DNA of 39,013 nt from Clostridia bacterium. GTDB taxonomy: Bacteria; Bacillota; Clostridia; Oscillospirales; CAG-272. The stretch is taken from contig JAFWXZ010000043.1 in NCBI GenBank assembly GCA_017522795.1, forward strand, positions 1-39,013. The letters run 5' to 3'. Under the pieces are notes generated by a model. It did no database searches. It had not been told where the DNA came from and saw nothing but the letters and a program-made list of their open reading frames with translations. Position numbers and translations under genes: made by a program. Shown here piece by piece: positions 1-5,839 of this stretch; position 1 is the first letter of the stretch; every line of letters starts with the position of its first letter.

Positions 1-289
1 CGCGAAGAAGCCAGGGACGGAACTTGCCGTTCTTATTCTGCTTGCGTGCGAACGCTTTATCCATAAGCGCGCCCATCATAGGATCGTTTACCGCATCCCA
101 GATAGTCCATATAATAGTAAGCACACCCATTACGGTCGCGTTTACTCCAAGCACGTTAGTGCAATACATAGAGAAGATGCTCGCCATAAGTGCAAAGGTC
201 ATACAGCCACCGAAGTCGCCGAACATATAACCGAGCCAATGCTTAGTAGTGAGTCCACCCTTAGATGCTTTCGTCTTTGATTTAAGCAT
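1..289 (-). CDS. GPH/MFS-family sugar:cation symporter, N-terminal part (truncated by window edge)
   Basis: Only the first 96 codons are in the window. The reading begins MLKSKTKASKGG, then a first membrane helix with GYMFGDFGG and a second containing the D-x-x-N-D-P signature (IWDAVNDPMMGAL) followed by the basic loop. This is typical of the glycoside-pentoside-hexuronide (MelB-like) cation symporters. The family imports sugars with Na+ or H+ across the cytoplasmic membrane. The start at 289 has a good ribosome site (AAGGAAGG) about 8 bases upstream and lies just downstream of a consensus promoter. A second member of the same family is at 22874. The substrate cannot be inferred. Confidence 0.85.
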   Translation of the reverse strand, partial: MLKSKTKASKGGLTTKHWLGYMFGDFGGCMTFALMASIFSMYCTNVLGVNATVMGVLTIIWTIWDAVNDPMMGALMDKAFARKQNKNGKFRPWLLR

Positions 290-329
290 TTTAAAAACCT
301 TCCTTTGTTTATTTTTAAAAACCAAGGAT

Positions 330-358
330 ATTATAGCACAATAATTGTCAGTTGTCAA
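330..358 (-). promoter_or_regulatory. Sigma-A promoter of the GPH symporter
   Basis: Minus-strand TTGACA (358-353), 17-base spacer, TATAAT (335-330), about 40 bases before the start codon at 289. Both hexamers match the consensus exactly. Confidence 0.85.
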
Positions 359-370
359 ATAAGATGCAAA

Positions 371-404
371 AAAGAAAAGAGCCCTCTGCTTTGGGCTCTT
401 TTTT
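371..404 (-). terminator. Intrinsic terminator of the GtrA-like gene
   Basis: Eight-base-pair stem AAGAGCCC/GGGCTCTT with U-runs on both sides, immediately after the stop of the minus-strand GtrA gene. It also insulates the symporter promoter. It could work in both directions. Confidence 0.8.
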
Positions 405-409
405 CGGGT

Positions 410-868
410 TTATTTTTCGACCTTTTCCTCGGGATTTTCCTCTGTCTTTTCGGGTTTTTTCTCCGCGCTGTCGCAGGAATTTCTGTAAATGACGAAGCGG
501 CAGAAAAGGAACTCGAGAACGAAGTTAAGTATCATAGTGACGATCTCAACGATAAGTCCGTGAACGCCAAGCCCCTCAACCCACTGACCGCCCAGCATAG
601 TGACGGGAGTGAACACCGCGTAGAAGCCGAGCAACTGCGCCATTGCCTTCGGCACGTTGGCAGCCGACTTAAAGGTGACCTTGCGGTTGATGGTGAAGTT
701 CCAGATTATCGACAAAAGGAGGCTGACAAGATAGGAGATCCAATAGTCAAGCTGACACAGCTCGTACAAAAGGGTGAACGAGCCGATCTGTATAATTCCC
801 GCGCTGATGGAGATAAGGGTGAACTTTGCCGCCCTGATAAGCTCCTTGATTTTCTCTGATTTCTGCAT
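410..868 (-). CDS. GtrA-like polytopic membrane protein
   Basis: The 152-residue protein has four hydrophobic helices and the GtrA-family pattern: a first helix beginning KFTLISISAGIIQ, a central WNFTINRKVTFK segment after helix two, and a C-terminal F-C-R-F-V-I-Y-R motif. GtrA proteins are thought to move or retain polyprenyl-linked sugars for glycosylation of surface polymers, but few have been tested. The tail is a charged stretch rich in Glu, Lys and Pro. The start at 868 (MQKSEK) is preferred over the upstream ATG at 901 because GGAAAGGAAA sits just before it and because the promoter -10 box overlaps the upstream ATG. No glycosyltransferase lies next to it. Confidence 0.85.
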   Translation of the reverse strand: MQKSEKIKELIRAAKFTLISISAGIIQIGSFTLLYELCQLDYWISYLVSLLLSIIWNFTINRKVTFKSAANVPKAMAQLLGFYAVFTPVTMLGGQWVEGLGVHGLIVEIVTMILNFVLEFLFCRFVIYRNSCDSAEKKPEKTEENPEEKVEK

Positions 869-900
869 AAAGTCTGTTTCCTTTCCGAAGATGCGAAACA

Positions 901-929
901 ATTATAGCATATTTGTCAACCAAAATCAA
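901..929 (-). promoter_or_regulatory. Promoter of the GtrA-like gene
   Basis: TTGATT (929-924), 17-base spacer, TATAAT (906-901) on the minus strand. The predicted transcript starts near 894, which rules out the ATG at 901 as the start codon. Confidence 0.75.
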
Positions 930-996
930 TAGTTATACGGGATATTGAGCTTTTGTGCGCTATCTGATGCAAAGAATAAATAATTAAAACGGGCTA

Positions 997-1767
997 TTAA
1001 AGCGGCATACCTATGCGTCCGAGACGGTCAAAAAGCTCATCATCCTCGCTTACGGCATCCTCGGCAAGCTCGATATCCCGTCTCAGCTCCAGCATTCTTC
1101 GATCGGTCCTTGCCATATCCTCCGCCACCTCGCGAAGCTGACGGCTTACCCTCTCGGCATCGGGAATATCCTTCTTATATTTCATCTGATGCTCAAGGCT
1201 TGCCCAATAGTCCATAGCTATGGTGCGAATCTGCACCTCAACCTTTACCTCTTTTCGGGATTCCGAGAGAAACACGGGCACGGTCACTATGAGATGAAGG
1301 CTACGGTAGCCGTTGTCCTTCGGATTATGTATGTAATCCTTCCTTGAAAGAAGCTTTATATCATCCTGCGCCAGTAGGGCGTCTGCAATAGCGTAGACGT
1401 CATCCACGTAGGAGCAGATAACCCTCACACCCGCGATATCGTTTATATTATGCTCAATGCTTTCTATGGTAAAGGGATATCCGCGGCGATGCAGCTTTTC
1501 AATAACGCTTTCGGTCCTTTTCAGTCTGGAGGAAATAGAGCTTATGGGATTGCGCTTATACCGCACCTTGAATTCGGTGTCGAGAATATCAAGCTTGGTT
1601 TTTATCTCCTTGATAGCGCAGGTATACAGCATCTGAATCTCCTTATATTCAACGACAGACCACATCATTTTCTTTGCCTGGCTATAAATAAACTCTGCCG
1701 CACTGCTATCGGAAAGCATACCAATCACACCCGCAACGTTTCTGTCGGATAAAGAATTTCGGTCCAT
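997..1767 (-). CDS. Small alarmone synthetase, RelA/SpoT synthetase-domain protein
   Basis: The 256-residue protein consists of one (p)ppGpp synthetase domain without the hydrolase, TGS or ACT domains of long RSH enzymes. Visible motifs are RYKRNPISSISSRLK, DIAGVRVICSYVDDVY, a nucleotide-binding NPKDNGYRSLHL and EVQIRT followed by DYWASLEH, in the usual order of RelQ/RelP-type enzymes. The enzyme transfers pyrophosphate from ATP to GDP or GTP to make the stringent-response alarmone in the cytoplasm. The start at 1767 (MDRNSLS) has GGAG 6 bases upstream and a TATAAT at 1794-1789. The longer reading would start upstream of the promoter. I cannot tell RelP from RelQ. Confidence 0.9.
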   Translation of the reverse strand: MDRNSLSDRNVAGVIGMLSDSSAAEFIYSQAKKMMWSVVEYKEIQMLYTCAIKEIKTKLDILDTEFKVRYKRNPISSISSRLKRTESVIEKLHRRGYPFTIESIEHNINDIAGVRVICSYVDDVYAIADALLAQDDIKLLSRKDYIHNPKDNGYRSLHLIVTVPVFLSESRKEVKVEVQIRTIAMDYWASLEHQMKYKKDIPDAERVSRQLREVAEDMARTDRRMLELRRDIELAEDAVSEDDELFDRLGRIGMPL

Positions 1768-1851
1768 ATTTTCTCCTTTTTTTATTTTATTATACCACCA
1801 AAACCGAGAAATATATTGTATCTTTTTGTAAACTCCCTGCAAAAATAATGT

Positions 1852-1898
1852 AAACAAAAAGGCTGTCTTAAATCAAAAAACGATCCAAAACAACCTTT
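1852..1898 (-). terminator. Probable terminator of the ZIP transporter gene
   Basis: In minus-strand RNA, GGUUGUUUU pairs with AAGACAGCC (9 pairs, two G-U) and is followed by UUUUUGUUU. It lies 20 bases after the ZIP stop codon. Confidence 0.65.
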
Positions 1899-1916
1899 GA
1901 ATTTTTATTAAACACC

Positions 1917-2693
1917 TCAGCCCCCGAGCAGAAAGTCCATACAGAGCATCAGAGCAAATCCGCCGAGAAGGGCGTAGGTCGCGCCGCGCTGACCGCCGTG
2001 GGCGTGGGTTTCGGGAATCATCTCGTCGCTGATGACGTAGAGCATCGTTCCACCCGCAAAGGCGAGTGCAAAGGGCAAAATCACCTCCGAAGCACTGACT
2101 GCAAGGTAGCCTATCAGCGTGCCGACAACCTCAACAAGACCTGTAAGGGCGGCGATAAGCAGAGTGCGCTTTTTGCTCACACCCGCGGCAAGCATAGGTG
2201 CGATAACCACCATACCCTCGGGAATATTCTGAAGCGCAATACCGCCCGCGATAATAATCGCGCCAGAGGTGTCTCCCGAGCCAAAGCCAACGCCTGCCGC
2301 GATTCCCTCGGGCAGATTATGTATGGCGATAGCCATAACGAAAAGCAGCACCTTTGACAGTCCCTCGTTATGATGCTCCTCGGGCTCAACTCCCGCGAGA
2401 GCGTGAAGATGGGGCACGAGCTTGTCTATCAGATTAAGGCAGAGAGCTCCGACGAATATACCCGCAACGGTGATAAGCAGAGCCACGGGCATACCGTAGT
2501 CCGATCCGCGCTCCACCGAGGGAATGATAAGTCCAAGCACCGCCGCCGCAAGCATAACCCCCGCCGCAAAGGATAGTATGATATCCGAAAATCTGTGGGA
2601 TATATTTTTAAATGCAAAGCCGATCAGCGCGCCGACGATAGTTGCGCCGCCGACGCCCAAGGCTGCCAGGGCTGTAAGCAATATGGGATCCAT
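1917..2693 (-). CDS. ZIP-family divalent metal transporter
   Basis: The 258-residue, eight-helix protein carries both ZIP metal-site helices: HNLPEGIAAGVGFGSGD in helix IV and ALQNIPEGMVVIAP in helix V, where the His/Asn/Glu residues line the transport path. A His- and Glu-rich loop (GVEPEEHHNEG) lies between helices III and IV. ZupT-like members import zinc, iron or manganese across the cytoplasmic membrane. The start at 2693 has AGGAGG 5 bases upstream. It sits downstream of the ferritin gene on the same strand, but a repeat-like spacer separates them. The metal cannot be assigned from sequence. Confidence 0.92.
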   Translation of the reverse strand: MDPILLTALAALGVGGATIVGALIGFAFKNISHRFSDIILSFAAGVMLAAAVLGLIIPSVERGSDYGMPVALLITVAGIFVGALCLNLIDKLVPHLHALAGVEPEEHHNEGLSKVLLFVMAIAIHNLPEGIAAGVGFGSGDTSGAIIIAGGIALQNIPEGMVVIAPMLAAGVSKKRTLLIAALTGLVEVVGTLIGYLAVSASEVILPFALAFAGGTMLYVISDEMIPETHAHGGQRGATYALLGGFALMLCMDFLLGG

Positions 2694-2702
2694 AACGCCT
2701 CC

Positions 2703-2802
2703 TGCGAATTCAAAATTCAGAATTGAAAGATAGAACTCAGGGCGAGCAATGCTCGCCCCTTTTGTTATTTTTTATATGGAGAATTGAAGAATGAAGAATT
2801 GT
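2703..2802. repeat. Possible degenerate intergenic repeat (MITE-like) with a central hairpin
   Basis: The AT-rich flanks repeat short AATTC/GAATT units (AATTCAAAATTCAGAATTG on the left, GAATTGAAGAATGAAGAATT on the right), roughly mirrored around a perfect hairpin GGGCGAGC-AAT-GCTCGCCC at 2740-2758. No coding potential. The T-run lies on the plus-strand side, the wrong side for terminating ferritin, so this is not simply the ferritin terminator. There is one copy in the window. Confidence 0.4.
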
Positions 2803-2805
2803 TGA

Positions 2806-3315
2806 TTAAAGAACCAGAGAGGGTGCGGAGTATACCCTCGCCGCAAGCTCCTGATTGAGCATATAGAGGCTTTTGGGATCAGAGCCGAACAGCTCCATCT
2901 TTGTGATCATATCGTTGGCGTTTGTCTCCTCCTCGCCCTGCTCCTTTACAAACCAGTCAAGGAACTGCATAGTGCGGAAGTCGTGGATCTTATACGCCTC
3001 GGCATAAATGTCGTGGATAAGACTTGTCACATACTTTTCGTGCTCAAGACCCGCCTCGAGAACTGCCATATGGCTGTCAAGCTGCTTGTCGGGCTTGTCG
3101 ATCGCTTTAAGAGTGACTACCTGATTTTCGTTCTGAAGATACTGATAGAAGAGCATCGCGTGATCGCGCTCCTCCTGCGCCTGGATCATATACCAATTTG
3201 CGAAGCCGTCAAGGCCCACGCGCTTGAAGTAGTTGGAAAAATCAAGATAAAGATACGCGCTGTAAAGCTCCTTATTTATTTGATCGTTAAGTAGCTCGTG
3301 TACTCTTTCGTTCAT
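2806..3315 (-). CDS. ftnA: Ferritin
   Basis: The 169-residue four-helix protein has the full ferroxidase-site set in FtnA order: Glu16, Glu49 and His52 (in QEERDHA), Glu93, Gln126 and Glu129. It oxidises Fe(II) and stores iron in a 24-subunit shell in the cytoplasm. No haem-ligand Met of bacterioferritin is obvious. The start has GGAG 7 bases upstream. It lies 38 bases downstream of desulfoferrodoxin with no terminator between, so both are probably transcribed from the promoter at 3779-3784, linking iron storage to superoxide removal. Confidence 0.95.
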   Translation of the reverse strand: MNERVHELLNDQINKELYSAYLYLDFSNYFKRVGLDGFANWYMIQAQEERDHAMLFYQYLQNENQVVTLKAIDKPDKQLDSHMAVLEAGLEHEKYVTSLIHDIYAEAYKIHDFRTMQFLDWFVKEQGEEETNANDMITKMELFGSDPKSLYMLNQELAARVYSAPSLVL

Positions 3316-3353
3316 ATTTTCACTCCTTTTGTCAAGTCTGATCTACAAATTTC

Positions 3354-3734
3354 TTATATTTCGGTCTTCCAGAGGCCGTGGAGATTGCAGTATGCATAAA
3401 CCTCAAGAGGCTTTTCATCTGCGAGGGCGAAGATAACTACAGGGGGCTCGCCAACCACAAGGTTCTTTCTCTGAACACCCTTGTCGGTTTTAAGCTCTAC
3501 CCAAAGGATAGAATGCTCCTCTGCCATAGGATGCTCTACAGAGCCAACCACTACCTTTACGGTGCTGCCCTCTACGGTTGCAACGGGAATGTGCTTCTCG
3601 CGGCTCGCCTCAACTGTGCCAGCCTCAATGGGAGTCATCTTCTGACCGCAGCATACAACGGGAACGCCCGAATCGTCGATCTTCTCGATCAGGTTTCCGC
3701 ACTTCTCACAAATATAGAATTTAGTTTTAGACAT
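3354..3734 (-). CDS. dfx: Desulfoferrodoxin (class I superoxide reductase)
   Basis: The 126-residue protein has two iron sites. The N-terminal rubredoxin-like centre I uses Cys9, Cys12, Cys28 and Cys29 (CEKC and VCCGQ). The catalytic centre II uses His48, His68, His74, Cys116 and His119 (EKHIP, EHPM, EEHS, CNLHG), with Glu46-Lys47 next to the first ligand. It reduces superoxide to hydrogen peroxide without making oxygen, a hallmark of anaerobes. The start has CGGAGG 9 bases upstream. It is the first gene of a likely dfx-ftnA operon. Its promoter has a weak -35 box and a Crp/Fnr-type palindrome in the activator position. Confidence 0.97.
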   Translation of the reverse strand: MSKTKFYICEKCGNLIEKIDDSGVPVVCCGQKMTPIEAGTVEASREKHIPVATVEGSTVKVVVGSVEHPMAEEHSILWVELKTDKGVQRKNLVVGEPPVVIFALADEKPLEVYAYCNLHGLWKTEI

Positions 3735-3778
3735 GATTTTATTCCTCCGTGGATTGTTTTTTTTGTTGTTGTGATTAT

Positions 3779-3807
3779 ATTATAGCACACTTTTTTGCAT
3801 TTGTGTG
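3779..3807 (-). promoter_or_regulatory. dfx-ftnA promoter
   Basis: TATAAT at 3784-3779. The hexamer 17 bases upstream (3807-3802) reads CACACA, a poor -35 box, so an activator is likely needed. The 15-bp palindrome at 3806-3820 overlaps this -35 position. Confidence 0.7.
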
Positions 3808-3820
3808 TGACTTTGTCACA
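3806..3820. promoter_or_regulatory. Putative Crp/Fnr-family operator upstream of dfx
   Basis: Perfect inverted repeat TGTGACTTTGTCACA. Its centre (3813) is 29 bases upstream of the -10 edge, about -41 from the predicted start, the classic class II activator position. The same arrangement recurs at trxA (5789-5803). The Crp/Fnr gene at 4685 has the recognition-helix residues expected for TGTGA half-sites. Confidence 0.7.
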
Positions 3821-3852
3821 TTTTTTTCGATTTTTTTTATTTTTTTATATTG

Positions 3853-3881
3853 TTGACATAAATAAGTTTTAGTGATATAAT
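3853..3881 (+). promoter_or_regulatory. Promoter of the MBL hydrolase-Crp/Fnr operon
   Basis: TTGACA (3853-3858), 17 bases, TGA-TATAAT (3876-3881). It is divergent from the dfx promoter and shares its operator region. The palindrome centre is about 75 bases upstream of this start, so autoregulation is possible. Confidence 0.85.
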
Positions 3882-3920
3882 TTTTTTACAGGTAAATTTA
3901 GGAGAAAACGGTTCTTTTTT

Positions 3921-4682
3921 ATGAAAATTATCTCCCTTATTGAAAACACCTCGGCAAGCGAGGATATAAAAAGCGAGCACGGACTGTCGCTGTATATTGA
4001 GGCAAACGGAAAGCAGATGCTTTTTGATATGGGGCAGACGGGCGACTTTGCCGAAAATGCCGAGCGGCTTGGCGTGGATCTTGCGAAAATCGATCTTGGG
4101 ATAATCTCCCACGGTCACTACGATCACGGCGGTGGACTTAGAAAATTCCTTAAATTAAACGACCGCGCGCCCGTCTACATAAATAAAAAAGCCACCCTTC
4201 CCTACTACAACGGCGAGCGGTACATCGGTCTTGATACAGAGCTTTTCGGCGACGGACGGCTGATATTCCTTGAGGGCGAAAAAAGAATTGGAGATGGTCT
4301 GACGCTTATAACCCTTGATGCAGAGCCAACCGATGCAGGTAATATGCGCGTGCGCTCGGGCGACCGATTCTTGCCCGACAGATTTGACCACGAGCAATAT
4401 CTGCTGATCGAGGAGGGTAGCAAGCGGGTGCTGATAAGCGGCTGCTCCCACAAGGGAATATTGCAGATTCTAAGAAGCTTTAACCCCGACGTGATGGTGG
4501 GCGGAATGCACCTGATTAATATGCCGCTCGACGAGGGGCTTACCGTTTTAGCAAAAGAGATTGGTCACCTTGGCTGTGAGATATACACCTGTCACTGCAC
4601 GGGCAAGGAGCAATTTGAATATATAAAAAAATACATTGATAGGATAGAATATCTGTCGGCAGGCGACAGAATAGAGATCTGA
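3921..4682 (+). CDS. MBL-fold metallo-hydrolase (COG1237-like)
   Basis: The 253-residue protein has the dinuclear metal motif HGHYDHGGG (His64, His66, Asp68, His69), a later GCSHKG and a C-terminal CHCTG, matching the metallo-beta-lactamase subgroup annotated as dihydropterin-ribofuranosyl-aminobenzene-phosphate synthase-like. The physiological substrate of this subgroup in Clostridia is unknown. It is expected to be cytoplasmic because no signal peptide is present. The start has AGGAG (AATTTAGGAGAAAACGG) upstream. It is followed after two bases by the Crp/Fnr gene, so the two are cotranscribed. The pairing suggests it makes or removes a signal for, or is governed by, that regulator. Confidence 0.85.
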   Translation: MKIISLIENTSASEDIKSEHGLSLYIEANGKQMLFDMGQTGDFAENAERLGVDLAKIDLGIISHGHYDHGGGLRKFLKLNDRAPVYINKKATLPYYNGERYIGLDTELFGDGRLIFLEGEKRIGDGLTLITLDAEPTDAGNMRVRSGDRFLPDRFDHEQYLLIEEGSKRVLISGCSHKGILQILRSFNPDVMVGGMHLINMPLDEGLTVLAKEIGHLGCEIYTCHCTGKEQFEYIKKYIDRIEYLSAGDRIEI

Positions 4683-4684
4683 AA

Positions 4685-5362
4685 ATGAACGAAAATCAGC
4701 TTACACAATTATTTGAAACCGCATTTCCCTTTTGGGAGGGACTAAGCAAGTGGGATAAGGAAACCTTCCTACACTCCTCATACGAGGTCAATTTCCGCGC
4801 GGGCGCAAACGTCCACGACGGCGGTGAATGCACCGGCGTTATACTTGTAAAATCCGGCTCACTGCGCCTTTACCTGCTCTCCGACGAGGGCAAGGAGGTG
4901 ACGCTCTACCGTCTGTTCCCCGGGGATATGTGCATACTCTCGGCGTCCTGTGTGCTTAACAGTCTGACCTTTGACGTGCTTATCGACGCAGAGGAGGACA
5001 GCGAGTGCGTAGTAGTTGGCGGCTGCGCCTACGAGGGTGTGTGGCAGAGATCGGATGCGGTAAAGATATTTACCTACGAGACCGCCCTATCCCGCTTCTC
5101 CGACATAATGTGGGTAATGCAGCAGATACTCTTTATGAGTATGGACAAGCGCCTTGCCATTTTCCTGCTTGACGAGGTGGCAAAAAACGGCGGCGATACG
5201 GTAAAGCTTACCCACGAGCAGATAGCAAAATATATGGGCTCTGCCCGCGAGGTGGTGTCAAGAATGTTAAAATACTTCGCCTCCGAGGGACTCGTAACCG
5301 CCTCAAGAAGCGAGGGTATCAGAATCATTGACAAAAAGAGGCTGAGAAAGATAGCCACATAA
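4685..5362 (+). CDS. Crp/Fnr-family transcriptional regulator
   Basis: The 225-residue protein has an N-terminal cyclic-nucleotide-binding-type beta barrel (about residues 20-120: SGSLRLYLLSDEGKEVTLYRLFPGD) and a C-terminal winged helix (LTHEQIAKYMGSAREVVSRML). The recognition helix AREVVSR keeps the Arg-Glu-x-x-x-Arg spacing with which CRP reads TGTGA. The N-terminal cysteine cluster of FNR is absent, but five other cysteines occur (about 49, 83, 88, 108 and 113), so a thiol or haem sensor is possible. It starts two bases after the MBL hydrolase stop. TGTGA palindromes lie on both sides, upstream of dfx and trxA, making those genes its likely targets. The signal is unknown. Confidence 0.9.
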   Translation: MNENQLTQLFETAFPFWEGLSKWDKETFLHSSYEVNFRAGANVHDGGECTGVILVKSGSLRLYLLSDEGKEVTLYRLFPGDMCILSASCVLNSLTFDVLIDAEEDSECVVVGGCAYEGVWQRSDAVKIFTYETALSRFSDIMWVMQQILFMSMDKRLAIFLLDEVAKNGGDTVKLTHEQIAKYMGSAREVVSRMLKYFASEGLVTASRSEGIRIIDKKRLRKIAT

Positions 5363-5385
5363 CCGCGAGGTAATAAAACGTCCAA

Positions 5386-5418
5386 TAAAAAAGAGGCTCT
5401 GTTTAAGAGCCTTTTTTC
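5386..5418. terminator. Bidirectional terminator between crp/fnr and trxA
   Basis: Stem GGCTCT/AGAGCC extended by A/T pairs, with T-runs in both directions, between two convergent genes. Confidence 0.85.
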
Positions 5419-5420
5419 TA

Positions 5421-5729
5421 TTATACTGAAACAAGTTCCAGTATCTGTCCCTTGCTTCTCGCGCCGCTGACCTGCTTTACTACCTCGCCGTTCTTCATAA
5501 CAACGAGCGTGGGGATAGAGTATACCTTAAACTCCTTTGCAAGAGCGGGGTTATCGTCCACGTTTACCTTTGCGACCAGAAGATCTGCCCTCTCGGACGC
5601 GATCTCCTCCACTATGGGAAGCACCATACGGCAGGGGCCGCACCAATCTGCGTAAAAGTCGATAAGCGAAATACCCTCGTGGGATCTTACCTCGTTAAAA
5701 TTGCTTTCATTTATTATCTTTGCACTCAT
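5421..5729 (-). CDS. trxA: Thioredoxin
   Basis: The 102-residue single-domain protein has the WCGPC redox site (Cys30, Cys33) and the cis-proline in YSIPT (Pro73). It reduces protein disulfides in the cytoplasm with electrons from thioredoxin reductase, which is not in the window. The start has GGAG 7 bases upstream (AAGGAGAAACGCAAATG). The gene is monocistronic, between the bidirectional terminator and its own promoter, whose only strong element is the -10 box plus a Crp/Fnr-type palindrome. Confidence 0.96.
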   Translation of the reverse strand: MSAKIINESNFNEVRSHEGISLIDFYADWCGPCRMVLPIVEEIASERADLLVAKVNVDDNPALAKEFKVYSIPTLVVMKNGEVVKQVSGARSKGQILELVSV

Positions 5730-5761
5730 TTGCGTTTCTCCTTCGTTTGTTTTGTGAGTTT

Positions 5762-5790
5762 ATTATAGCAGAGAAACCGAAATACTTCTG
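5762..5790 (-). promoter_or_regulatory. trxA promoter
   Basis: TATAAT at 5767-5762. The hexamer 17 bases upstream (5790-5785) reads CAGAAG, a poor -35 box, as at dfx. Confidence 0.65.
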
Positions 5791-5803
5791 TGACAAAATC
5801 ACA
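5789..5803. promoter_or_regulatory. Putative Crp/Fnr-family operator upstream of trxA
   Basis: TGTGACAAAATCACA, a TGTGA-N5-TCACA palindrome whose centre (5796) is 29 bases upstream of the -10 edge, exactly as at dfx. Confidence 0.7.
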
Positions 5804-5836
5804 AAAGAAAAAGCGGCTCGGGTGAGCCGCTTTTAA
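5804..5836 (-). terminator. Terminator of the pectate lyase gene
   Basis: Stem AAGCGGCTC/GAGCCGCTT followed on the minus strand by TTTCTTTT. It lies between the pectate lyase stop and the trxA operator. Confidence 0.85.
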
Positions 5837-5839
5837 AAT

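Noticed and set aside
24-230. Small plus-strand frame at the left edge
   Set aside because: Shadow of the minus-strand GPH symporter, which has a promoter, ribosome site and family motifs.
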